A DNA stretch of 64,000 nucleotides from Odobenus rosmarus divergens (Eukaryota; Chordata; Mammalia; Carnivora; Odobenidae), in the NCBI RefSeq assembly GCF_000321225.1, contig NW_004450941.1:307840-371839 (forward strand). The letters run 5' to 3'. This document shows positions 33,510 to 43,289 of this stretch, piece after piece (the first letter of the stretch is position 1; the number at the start of each line of letters is the position of its first letter). The notes under the pieces are model-generated. The model was not told the origin of the DNA, searched no databases, and worked only from the letters and a program-made list of their open reading frames with translations. Made by a program: the position numbers and the translations under genes.

Positions 33510-33736
33510 TCTTTTTTATTTCCCTATTATTATACACTCAGGATGTTGGGCACTACATAGGAGACATGGTATAAATAAAGCACAGAGGAAGGACTTAGGA
33601 TGCCATGTTCAGGAAACCAAAATGGGTTAGTTATTGGTGGGTCATGACATGAAAAGATAGGCAGTGGCTAGGTTTTGTAAGGCCTTAGATACTACCTGTG
33701 TAGGCCAGGCTGAAGCCTAGACTTTATCTTGTGAGT

Positions 33737-33987
33737 CAGGGATCAGCAAACATTTTTTTTTTTTTTAATTTAATTTTTATTTTTTATTTTTTTGCAAAAG
33801 GCCAGATAGTAAATACAGCTTTGTTGACCATACCTTCCGTCTTGCAGTTACTCAAAAGCAGCAATGAATAATAAGTAAATGAATGGTCATGGCTATGTTT
33901 CAGTAGAAACTTACTGGCCAAAAAAAAAAAAAAAAAAGAAGGCAACAGGCTAGATTTGACCCAGGGCTCATAATTTACCCGCCCTTG
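33737..33987 (+). mobile_element. hAT-Charlie nonautonomous element (MER20-like)
   Basis: Starts cagggatcagcaaacatttt, then aaggccagatagtaaataca, ggtcatggctatgtttcagt and aggctagatttgacccaggg. It ends taatttacccgcccttg, the eroded copy of the terminal inverted repeat CAGGG..TTTGCC. Low-complexity A/T runs at 33752-33790 and 33917-33937 have expanded inside it. Inserted in the L2. Confidence 0.75.
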
Positions 33988-34061
33988 ATCTAAGTGACAG
34001 GGAACCACTGGCAGGTTTTAAGCAGTGACATGCCCTTTACATATGAGATAGAAGTTTCTTT

Positions 34062-34254
34062 TTTTTTTTAAGAATTTATTTATTTATGTGACAGAGAGAG
34101 ATAGTGAGAGCAGGAACACAAGCAGGGGGAGTGGGAGAGGGAGAAGCAGACTTCCTGCGGAGCGGGGAGCCCGATGTGGGACTCGATCCCAGGAACCCGG
34201 GATCATGACCTGAGCCGAAGGCAGACGCCCAGTGACTGAGCCACCCAGGCGCCC
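34062..34254 (-). mobile_element. CAN-SINE, minus, copy A of a look-alike pair
   Basis: Complete minus-strand SINE. Its tail-proximal block reads gatagtgagagcaggaacac, an unusual variant also found in the copy at 35516-35680. It is preceded by agaagtttct (34050). Confidence 0.95.
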
Positions 34255-35030
34255 TGTGTAAATTTTTAAGTAAACATCTTCACTGAAGTGCAACCTACAT
34301 AAAAGTAAACAGATCATAAGTGTGCAACTTGATGACTTTTCACAAAGGGAGGGCACCCATGCAACTAGCATCCAGATCAAACAACGAAGTTTTATTAATA
34401 CACCCTCATGTCCCTTCCCAGGTACCAACCCATCCTCCCAACTAAAAATAACCAATATCCTAGTGACTAACTCCAGAGATTCATGCTGCTTATTTTGAAA
34501 TTTTATACAAATAAATTGAACTCAATGTACTCTTTTGAATAATACAAAGTATATATTCTAATTTGTCTGGCTCCCATTAATTCAATATTATGTTGGTGGT
34601 ATCTTCTATGGTAACTTATTTTATTTTATTTTTTAAAGATTTTATTTACTTATTTATTTGACAGAGAGAGCCCACAATCAGGGGGAGCGGCAGGCAGAGG
34701 GAGAAGCAGGCTCCCCACTGAGCAGGGAACCCGATGCGGGACTCCATCCCAGGACCCTGGGATCCTGACCTGAGCCAAAGGTGGATGCTTAACTGACTGA
34801 GCTACGCAGGTGCCCCTGTGGTTAATTTATTTTAATTGCTGTATAGTATTCCATTGTATGAATATACATACCATGACTACTATTAATTGTTTCTCCTTTC
34901 TATTGTTTTGATATCAGAATTATGCTGGTCTTCTAAAAGAAAATAATTTTTTGTTTTTCTGTTCTTTGGAGGGGTCTCTGTACAACATTATTTCTTCCTT
35001 AAGTGTTCCAGAAAATAACAGTGAAGCCAT
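34255..35030 (-). mobile_element. Old LINE-1 3' end, minus
   Basis: Reversed 3'UTR/ORF2 end (aagtgtgcaacttgatgact, cccttcccaggtaccaaccc, gctgtatagtattccattgt). ORF2-like text follows at 34915-35030 (aattatgctggtcttctaaa, cagtgaagccataggttcta). A SINE sits at 34629-34817. Confidence 0.65.
34629..34817 (-). mobile_element. CAN-SINE, minus, inside L1
   Basis: Close to consensus, reversed head ctacgcaggtgcccc. Flanked by diverged tggtaacttatttta / tggttaatttatttta. Confidence 0.96.
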
Positions 35031-35097
35031 AGGTTCTAGAGTTTTCTTTGGGGAATGGCTTTTTTTTTTTTCTGAGATCATTTTGTTTTGTTATGAA

Positions 35098-35465
35098 CTC
35101 TTTTTATAAATTTTTTATTGTTATGTTAATCACCATACATTACATCCTTAGTTTTGGATGTAGTGTTCCATGATTCATTGTTTGTGCGTAACACCCAGTG
35201 TTCCATGCAGAACGTGTCCCCTTTAATACCCATCACCAGGCTAACCCATCCCCCCACCTCCCTCCCCTCTAGAACCCTCAGTTGTTTTTCAGAGTCCATC
35301 CTCTCTCATGGTTCATCTCCCCCTCCGATATACTCCCCTTCATTCTTCCCCTCCTGCTATCTTCTTCTTCTTTTTTTTAAACATATATTGCATTATTTGT
35401 TTCAGAGGTACAGATCTGTGATTCAACAGACTTGCACAATTCACAGCGCTCACCATAGCACATAC
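35098..35465 (-). mobile_element. Young LINE-1 3'UTR, minus, ends in an assembly gap
   Basis: Reverse of the 24756-25222 element: tattgttatgttaatcacca (3' end), catgattcattgtttgtgcg, the C-rich tract (35249-35270) and the internal T-rich joint. It runs to ctcaccatagcacatac, where the Ns begin. Confidence 0.92.
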
Positions 35466-35515
35466 NNNNNNNNNNNNNNNNNNNNNNNNNNNNNNNNNNN
35501 NNNNNNNNNNNNNNN
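35466..35515. other. Assembly gap, 50 N
   Basis: Exactly 50 Ns, a size often used for unknown gap length. It separates an L1 3'UTR from the middle of a SINE. Confidence 1.
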
Positions 35516-35680
35516 ATAGTGAGAGCAGGAACACAAGCAGGGAGAGAGGGAGAGGGAGAAGCAGGCTTCCTGCCGAGCAGGGAGCCCGATGCGGGGCTGG
35601 ATCCCAGGACCCCGGGATCATGACCTGAGCCGAAGGCAGACGCTTAACGACTGAGCCACCCAGGCGCCCCAGAAGTTTCT
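35516..35680 (-). mobile_element. CAN-SINE, minus, partial, copy B of a look-alike pair
   Basis: Starts inside the purine block (atagtgagagcaggaacaca) right after the gap, so the tail is lost. The head is complete. It is followed by agaagtttct (35681), the same 10 bases that precede copy A at 34062. Confidence 0.95.
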
Positions 35681-35689
35681 GTTTTTAAT

Positions 35690-36165
35690 AAGCTTTTCCA
35701 GTGAATCTGATATGTATTTAGGTTTGGTAAACAAGATTCTGCAGTTTGGGCTCTATATCAGAACTGCTCCATAGAACTTTCTGCAATAATGGAAATGTTC
35801 TATAGCTTCATTATCCAATAGAGAAGCCCCTAGCCCCATGTGGCTATAGAAACAGAGCTAGTGGTACTGAAGAACTGACTTCTAAATTTAATCAAGTTAA
35901 ATTTAAATAGTTACATGTGGTGAGTGGTTGCCCTGTTGAACAGCATAATTCTAGGCATTGGCCAACATTTGGATTTAGACCCAATTCTACATAGAAGCAC
36001 AAAGCAAAGAACTATGCTAGGAAACACCTGTCCAAGTGGTATTGGGCATCAGCAATAAATCTGGAAGAGACTGCAAAGCAAGCTCTGAAGACACCTTAAA
36101 ATTGTTCCTTTCCATTCCTTCACTCATTCTGTTTCTATCTTGTCTGTTAGAAACCATGACTTGAT
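35690..36165. mobile_element. Old DNA-transposon-like fragments in unique DNA
   Basis: ttttaataagcttttccagt at 35693 resembles a MER5-type 3' end. The stretch 35755-35955 (ctccatagaactttctgcaa, ccccatgtggctatagaaac, tagttacatgtggtgagtgg) belongs to a mammalian-wide repeat with a CACATGTGGCTA core, also glimpsed at 56560-56690. Names are not certain. Confidence 0.4.
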
Positions 36166-36441
36166 TATTTACTTTTATTTTGGTTTAAAGTGTGAGGTAG
36201 AGATCCAACCTACTTTTTTTTCTAGATACTCACCCAGGGGACACCAAACCATTTATTGAATAATTGATTTTTACCTACACATATGGCAATGTATCATTAA
36301 AAAAGTTCTCCTGTATGTATTTGCATATACAGCTCAATTCTGTACTTTATTCTCTTGAGCTATCTATTCATGAGCCAGGACCATACTCTTTAAATTATTA
36401 AAGGCTTATAATATGTTTGAATATTTGTTTAGTTCTTCTCT

Positions 36442-36636
36442 GGGTACCTGGGTGACTCAGTCAGTTAAGTGTCTGCCTTCGGCTCAGGTCATGATCCCAG
36501 GGTCCTGGGATCGAGTCCCATATTGGGCTCCCTGCTCAACAGAGAGTCTGCTTCTCCCTCTGCCCCTTCCCTCCTGCTTGTGTGTGTGCACTCTCTCACT
36601 CTCTCTCTCGCAAAAATAAAATCTTAAAAAAAAATC
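36442..36636 (+). mobile_element. CAN-SINE, plus, inside L1
   Basis: Complete young-subtype SINE. TSD agttcttctct / agttctcctct. Confidence 0.96.
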
Positions 36637-37761
36637 AGTTCTCCTCTTCCTTCTTTTTTTTTTTTACATTTTTTAGATGCATTATAGAATCTTTTCTAGT
36701 TACCTCTTAATTTAAGAAAAGCAATGTGTTTATGCAGTATGTTTTCCTAGTCAAAAACATGGTATATCTTATGAGTCATTCAAGCATTATTCTATATCTC
36801 TCATTAGTATTTTTAAAGATTTATGTCATTCTTTTTTCCTAGCTTATAAAAAATTTCAAACACACCTAAACTCCCATAGATGTCGTACATTCTATCGTTT
36901 GCATTTCACTGTATTTGCTCTATCAAATATCTAACCATATCTCTCTCTAGGAACCTAAACAAAATTGTAATGCATTTCAGAGTAAGCTGTGGACATTAGT
37001 AAATTTTATCCAAAAAAATTCAGTATGCATAGCATTAACTAGACTTCAATATTTGTTTATAGGATTTTTTAAAATGTGAAGCAAAACTTACATAAAAGGA
37101 AATACAGCCATCTTAAGTGTTTGACAAATCCAACATCTGTGTAACCAAAACTTCTATCAAGATATAGAATATTACTGTTAAACTGTGAATGATTTAGGTT
37201 GATTTTCAAAAGTTATACATACCTTGATTTTATGAGCTAAATTCTACATGGTCATTAGGTATTACACTTTTTACATATTATGGGATTTGTTTTGCTAATA
37301 TTTTTGAGCATTTTTGGGGGGGTTCTGTTCATGAAGAATATTACTTGATAATTTTCTTTTGTTGTAATGTCTTTGCCTGATTTTGGTATTAGTGTTATTC
37401 TGGTCTCATAACATGTCAAGAAGCCATGTTTTCTCCTCATTTTTAGAAGGAGTTTTAGTAAGACTAGTTTTGTTTCTTCCTTAAATGTTTGATAGGTTTT
37501 GAAATAATTTAGGTCTCGGATTTTTTGTGAAAAAGTTCTAATAATGAATTCATTTACTTCATACATGGAAGGCTATTCAGATTTTCGGTTCCATCAAGTG
37601 TCAGTTTTGCTTAGTTGCATTTTGTTTGTCAAATACCTTAGAATTATTTTATGTCTGTAAGATCTATGTTTATAATCCCTTTCATTGCTGATGTTAGTAA
37701 TTTCTATCCTTTGAGCAATCTGTGAGTTTTACTTTTGATCTTTTCAAATAACCATAACCGG

Positions 37762-37978
37762 TTTTTTTAAATTTGTTTATTCTTTGAAAGAGAGAGAGAG
37801 ACAGAGCATGAGCATGAGCAGGAAGGGGAGAGGGAGAGGGAGAGGGAGAGAGAATCTCAAGCAGACTCCATGCTGAGCACAGAGCCCGACTCGGGGCTTG
37901 AGCTCATGACCCTGAGATCAAAACCTGAGCCGAAACTGAGAGTCAGATGCTTAACCAACTATGCCACCCAGGCGCCCC
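37762..37978 (-). mobile_element. CAN-SINE, minus, inside L1
   Basis: Tail side tttttttaaatttgtttatt, GAGAGG-rich block with (GGGAGA)n expansion, and reversed head cacccaggcgcccc. Confidence 0.95.
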
Positions 37979-38734
37979 TTAAAAAAGCTTTGTTGAGATA
38001 TAATCCACATACCATACTTTTCACCTATTTAAAATGTACAATTAACGTGTTTAGGATATTTGCAGGAATGTGTAATAATAAACACGATCCAATTTTAGAA
38101 TATGTTCTTTCTTGAAAGAAATCCATAGCCATTAGCCATATTTGTTAATTTTCTCTATTAGTTACCTGTTTTCAGTATCATTTATATATGCTGTTATCTT
38201 TATTTCCTCCCATCTATTCACTTTGGCTTTACATTGCTCTTCTTTCTCTAGCTTTTTAAGATGGAATTTTACATCATTGAATTTAGGCCATTATTTTCTA
38301 CTATAAGCATTATAATTATATATTTTCTTCTAATGCTACATTATCTGCATCCTGCATATTTTGATGTGTTGGGTTTTTATTATCATTTAGTTCAAAATAT
38401 TTTCTAACTTTGTTTATGATTTTTTCCATGATCCATGGATTATTTAGAAGTGTGCTTTTAGATTTCTTACTTTTATTTCTAATTTAATTAGGTTATAGTC
38501 AGAGAACTTACTCTAGATGATGTTGATCTTTTTAAATGTATTGAGACTTTTTTAATGGCCAAACACTCTTAGGGACTGTACCATGTGTACTTGAAAGCAG
38601 GATATATTCTGCAAATGTTGGCTATACTGTTGTACAAATGTCACCTAAGTCATAAAAGTTGATAATATTGTTCAGCTCTTTTATGCGTTCTGAGGCCAGT
38701 GGAGCATACCTTGTTGTCCCACAGAACTGTATAT

Positions 38735-39733
38735 ATTTGCATTCTTTGAAAGCTGCTGCCTGAGGGTCTGGCTTCCAATCAGCCTGAATCTGGGTACTGA
38801 CTGAAATCCTCTCTTTTGGGACACTGACTGATCTTGACACACCCCCAAATACTGGGAGCTATTAAAAATAGGCTGCTTGAACAATCACAAAGGTTTGAGA
38901 GATAACCAAGGACTAGGATAGAGTTGAACTATAAAGTTCATCTCTTAGACAAGGCCAACCCTTCAAGACACAGAGAGAGGTGGCTGTTTCATCTAATGCA
39001 TATAAACAAATACAGAGACTCAAGCAAAACGAAAAAAAAAACAGAGGAATATATTCCAAACGAAAGAACAAGATAAAACCTCAGGGGAAAAAAAAACCCA
39101 AAAAACCTTAATGAAATGAAGATAAGTAATTTACCTAATAAAGAGTTTAGGGGCGTCTGGGTGGCTCAGTCAGTTAAGCATCTGCCTTCAGCTCGGGTCG
39201 TGATCCCAGAGTCCTGGGATTGAGCCACGTGTCAGGCTCCCTGCTCAGGGGGGAGTCTGCTTCTCCCTCTCCCTCTGCTGCTTCCCCTGCTTGTGCTCTC
39301 TCTCTCTTTCTCTCAATCTGTGTCAAATGAATAAATAAGTAAATCTTTAAAAAAAAAGTTCAAAGTAATGGTCATAAAGATGCTCACCAAATTTGGGAGA
39401 AGAATGGATGAATACAATGAAAGCTTGAACAGAGAGAAAATACAAGAACATTCCAAACAGAAGTCACAGAACAAAGAATACAATAATTGAACTGAAAAAT
39501 ACACTAGAGGGGCTTGCCAGTAGACTAGAAGAAGCACAAGAAAGGACCAGTGAACTCAAAGACAAAGCTGAAGAATTCCTTCAAACAGAGCAGCAAAAAG
39601 AAAAAAGAATTTTATAAAGTGAAAATAGCTTAAGAAATTTATGGGACAATATCCAGCAAAGCAACATTCCCATTATAGGAGTTCCAGAAGAAGAGAGAAA
39701 GGGGCAGAACTTATTTGAAGAAATAATGGCTAG
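38735..39733 (+). mobile_element. LINE-1 5'UTR end and ORF1, plus, opposite to neighbour
   Basis: Sense L1 sequence: 5'UTR text (gaaagctgctgcctgagggt, aaaataggctgcttgaacaa) leads into ORF1 coiled-coil text (gagaagaatggatgaataca, aggaccagtgaactcaaaga, gcaacattcccattatagga). It meets the reversed ORF2 endonuclease of the minus-strand L1 head to head at about 38690-38735. Confidence 0.7.
39150..39357 (+). mobile_element. CAN-SINE, plus, inside L1 ORF1
   Basis: Complete young-subtype SINE interrupting the plus-strand L1 ORF1 remnant between ..aataaagagttta and agttcaaagtaatgg... Confidence 0.95.
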
Positions 39734-39857
39734 GGACACCTGGGTGGCTCAGTTGGTTAAGTGTCTGCCTTCGGCTCAAGTCATGATCCCAGGGTCCTGG
39801 GATCAAGCCCACATCTGGCTCCCTCTGCCTGCCGTTGCCCTTGCTTGTGCGCACGCG

Positions 39858-39893
<36 letters not shown>

Positions 39894-39921
39894 GTCAAAT
39901 AAATAAAATCTTTTAAAAAGA
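39734..39921 (+). mobile_element. CAN-SINE, plus, with internal deletion
   Basis: The 'gctcagcggggagcctgc' block is missing, and the CT block is expanded to (CT)n at 39858-39893. TSD agaaataatggcta / agaaagaatggcta. Confidence 0.96.
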
Positions 39922-39981
39922 AGAAAGAATGGCTAAAAACACATATTTGCATGGGATTTTCAAAAGTAGTCACTTGTCTTT

Positions 39982-40186
39982 ATTTTGTATTTATTTTTTG
40001 GAGCGAGAGAGTAAGTACACACACACAAGCAGGGAGAGGGGCAGAGGGGAGGGAGAGGGAAAGGGAGAGAATCTAAAGCAGAGTGCCTGCTGAGCAGGAG
40101 CCCATCGTGGCTCCATCTCATGACCCTGAAATCATGAGCCAAAACCAACAGTTAGACACTTAACCGACTGAGCCACCCAGGCACCC
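39982..40186 (-). mobile_element. CAN-SINE, minus
   Basis: Older subtype with a degenerate tail (tattttgtatttattttttg) and reversed head cacccaggcacccc. TSD cttgtcttt / cttgtgttt. Confidence 0.93.
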
Positions 40187-40673
40187 CTTGTGTTTCTTTT
40201 AATTTATTTCATATGACGGTGGTTTTCTAATAATTAACCTCTATTTTGTGTGTTTGTGCTTTCTTTATCGTAAGTCAGTTAATGATTTATTGTTTTACTG
40301 ACTTTTCTAAAATAGCATGTCTTGTATTTAATTATTGCTTCAATTGTTTTTCCATTTTCTGTTAATTTATATAACACATTATATTTCTTATATTATCCTT
40401 TCTTCTCTCTGTATTTCATATCTTTTGTAATTGTCCCACAGTTCATGAATATTCTGATTTTCAGTCTGTTTTCTCCGTGCATTTAAGTTTTGGAAGCTTC
40501 TAATGATAGTTCTTTGAGCTCACTAATTCCTTTCTTGGCCAAGTCGTCTTTAATGAGCCCATCAAAGGCATTCTTTGTTTCTCCTATCACGTTTTTTTTT
40601 TTTTAATTTCTAGCATTTCCTTTTGATTGTTTCTTAGGATTTTCATCTCTTAGCTTACATTACCCATCTGTTC

Positions 40674-40920
40674 TTTTTTTTTTTAAGATTTTATTTATTT
40701 GAGAGAGCGAGTAAGCATATGTGCATGAGCAGGAGTGGTTGGAGGGTAGAGGGGGAGGGAGAGGAACAAGCAGACTCTCATTGAGCTCGGAGCCCCATGC
40801 AGGGCTTGATCTCATGGATCTCAGCCCAAAGTAGGGCTCAGATCTCATGACCCTGAGATCATGATCTGAGCTGAAATCAAGAGTTGGCTGCTTAACCGAC
40901 TGAGCTACCCAGGGGCACCC
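40674..40920 (-). mobile_element. CAN-SINE, minus, with internal partial duplication
   Basis: Normal tail and head, but the B-box region is repeated (gggcttgatctcatggatct and gggctcagatctcatgaccc), making the copy about 35 bp longer than usual. Confidence 0.94.
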
Positions 40921-40998
40921 CTATATTGTTCTTGCATGTTTTCCACTTTGTCCATCAGAGCCCTTAACATATAAATCACAGTTTTTAAAATTCCTGGT

Positions 40999-41040
40999 CT
41001 GGGGATGGGGCACTGTCTGAAGTAAATAAATCTTTAAAAA
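40999..41040 (+). mobile_element. 42-bp remnant of a CAN-SINE with intact TSD
   Basis: A few head-like bases (ctggggatggggcactgtct) are joined directly to a SINE tail (gaagtaaataaatctttaaa). Flanked by the perfect repeat aaaattcctggt (40987 and 41041). Confidence 0.7.
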
Positions 41041-41308
41041 AAAATTCCTGGTATTATAATTCCAACGTCTCTGCCATATCTGAGTCTGGTTCTCATGCTT
41101 GCTCTGTCTCTTCAAACCATGTCTTTTGTGTTTTAATATGCCTTGTAATTTTTTTTTGAAAGGCAAACACATTGCACTGGGTAAAAGGAACTGAGGTAAG
41201 TAAAGATTTAGAATGAGAATTTATGTTTATCTAACTAGGAGTTAGGCTGTGTTTCCTATTTGCTGTAGAGGCACTTGTCAAGAGGCTAAAATTTCCTCTG
41301 CTGTTCTC

Positions 41309-41332
41309 GTTTTTTTTTTTTTTTTTTTTTTT
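41309..41332. repeat. Poly-T tract
   Basis: About 24 T in a row inside the L1 5'UTR, with no SINE body attached. Confidence 0.95.
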
Positions 41333-42365
41333 GGTCTCCCCTGTTGTCCTTGGTTTCCCTAGAGACTTCTTAAATAAAATCGGAGACATGTAATTATTCT
41401 TTTGCTTTTATACAGGAGTTCTGTTGATGTGGTGATAAGGAACGGGACAGGCGGAGCATTCTAGAGTTCTATGATTAAGTATCAGTCTTTTAGTAAAGCC
41501 TATGCCCTTGGGCTATGGTTTCCACTAGTACTTCTCAGTCTGCCAACCCCTCTTCCCAGGACAGGAAGATTACTTGGGGCTAGAGTGAAGCATTACCCTT
41601 TCTTGTATAAAGGCTAGAGCATGCTGCTGCTGTTGGGTATTTCCTTTTCCCCAGATCAGTTAGGCTCTTGTAAAATCCCAATAGGTTAGGCTCTAGTAAA
41701 ATTGTTTTTCTTGAGGGGAGGCCTTGTTAAGAACAAAACGCTCTGGGCATCTTTCAAAATAGCTACTTTTCTCCTCCTCTTTCGTGAAGCAGGGGGGATT
41801 TTTCTCCCCTCTTCACCCTGAGAACCCGTAGGGTTCCTGGAGGTAAAACTCACAGAAGTGTAGCCTTCCCCTGTCAGACTTTTCTGCACTGAGCCTCCAG
41901 GAATTCATCAATTATAGTTTAAGTTTCCCTGGACTGGCTCCAGCAGCAGCCTTCTCCTCCTGACCTTATACTCTGGTAACCTTTGATTCTCTGAATCTGC
42001 CTGCCTGTCTTTCTAATTTTGGGTCTGTGGTTTGCCCTGTGACATTATATCTGTGATGGATCTAAGGAGAGTTGGTTTTCTGTTTGTTCCGCTTCATTCT
42101 TCTTGTGAGGATAGGAGAGATGATTTCCAAGCTCTATACGTGCAGGACCAGAAGCTGGAAGACCACCTCATTCTTTGTTTTTATTAATATTTAGTTTTCC
42201 TCTGGCACTTCTTCAGCTATATCTCCATATGTTCTTTTATGTAGCATTTGTATTATAACTGCACTCTAAATATTTTGTAAGTCCAGTGTTGTTTACTAAT
42301 TTGACCCAATGCTTAAATTTAAAAAAAAAAAAAAAGCCAGTAACTGGGAGATATTAGCTACACTA

Positions 42366-43283
42366 TTTTTTCCAGCTTTATTGAGATACAATTGTCATAT
42401 AACATTGTGTAAATTTAAGGTACTCAGTGTGATGATTTGATATACATATTTATTGTGAAATGTTTACCACAATAAGATTAGTTAACACATTCTTTACCTC
42501 ACATAATTACCATGCTGTTGTTTTGGTGAGAACATTAAAGGTCTACTCCCATAGCAACTTTCAAGTATACAATACAGTATAATTAACTATAGTCACCACA
42601 GGATCCCAGAACTCACTCCTCTTATCACTGAAAGCTTGTATTCTTTGACCAACATCTCCTCATTTCCCTTACTCCTAACCCCTGACAACCACCATTCTGT
42701 TCTCTTTCTATGAGTGTGATGTTTGTAGATTCCACACATAAGTGAGATCATACACTATAGCATACCATAGTATTCAAAACAATGATACTAGCTTAAAAAC
42801 AGATGGAATAGAATTGATAGCTCAGAAATAAACCCGAACATATAAAATCAACTAATAGTTGACAAGAGAGACAAGAATGCTCAATGGGGAAAGGATAGTC
42901 TCTTCAATAAATGATGTTGAGAAAACTGGATATTCACAAACAAAAGAATGAAATCAGAGCCCTATCTTACACTACTCACAAAAATGAACTCAAAATAGAT
43001 TAAGGACTTAAATGTAAGTCCTTAACTGTAAAATTCCTAGAAGGAAACATAGGGAAAAAGCTCCTTGACATCAGTGTTGGCAATTATTTTTTTTGGCTAT
43101 GACACCAAAAGCACAACTAACAAAAGCTAAAACCAGCAAGTGGAACCACATCAAACCAAAGGCTTTTGCACAACAAAAGAAACAACAACATGAAAAGACA
43201 AAACTATGGAATGGGAGAAAGTATCTGCAAACCCTATATCTGTAAAGGTTAATATCCAAAACATATAAGGAACTCATACAACC
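42366..43283 (-). mobile_element. LINE-1 3'UTR (minus) joined to inverted ORF2 segment (plus)
   Basis: 42366-42775 is a reversed L1 3'UTR (cagctttattgagatacaat, cttgtattctttgaccaaca). 42787-43283 is sense ORF2 C-terminal sequence (attgatagctcagaaataaa, ttcaataaatgatgttgaga, gcttttgcacaacaaaagaa). The layout (3' segment one way, more 5' segment flipped and joined at its 5' end) is that expected from twin priming. The expected TSD was not found. Confidence 0.65.
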
Positions 43284-43289
43284 ACCTTC

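Larger units (their letters stand above)
32855..34060 (-). mobile_element. L2, minus, interrupted by SINEs and a hAT element
   Basis: The 3'-end part is at 32860-33000 (actcagtgctgggcttgtcc, ggaactcccagtctattgag). The ORF2 part is at 33540-33735 (ttttgtaaggccttagatac, gactttatcttgtgagtcag) and resumes at 33990 (gggaaccactggcaggtttt, gcagtgacatgccc). The reading order agrees with a single reversed L2. Confidence 0.6.
36170..38690 (-). mobile_element. Old LINE-1 ORF2, minus, fragmented
   Basis: The minus-strand frame at 37255-37566 contains ITLIPKSGKDITTKENYQVI, the L1 ORF2 reverse-transcriptase segment (consensus ITLIPKPDKDTTKKENYRPI). The upper part, 38135-38690, is the reversed endonuclease region (tagttcaaaatattttctaa, ggattatttagaagtgtgct, atagtcagagaacttactct). 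L1 3'-end fragments intrude at about 37065-37185 and 37985-38130. All frames are broken. Confidence 0.75.
40195..42190 (-). mobile_element. LINE-1 ORF1 N-terminus and 5'UTR, minus
   Basis: Minus-strand translation near 40930-41080 includes NFKNCDLYVKGSDGQSGKH, like L1 ORF1 leader text. The plus-strand landmarks gcccatcaaaggcattcttt, aatttctagcatttcctttt and ttacattacccatctgttct are reversed ORF1. From about 41090 the reversed 5'UTR follows to gaccagaagctggaagacc at 42150. It is the best reference in the window for the 9045-10200 fragment. Its ORF2 could be the block at 36170-38690, in which case the plus-strand L1 at 38735 interrupts one old L1. Confidence 0.65.
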
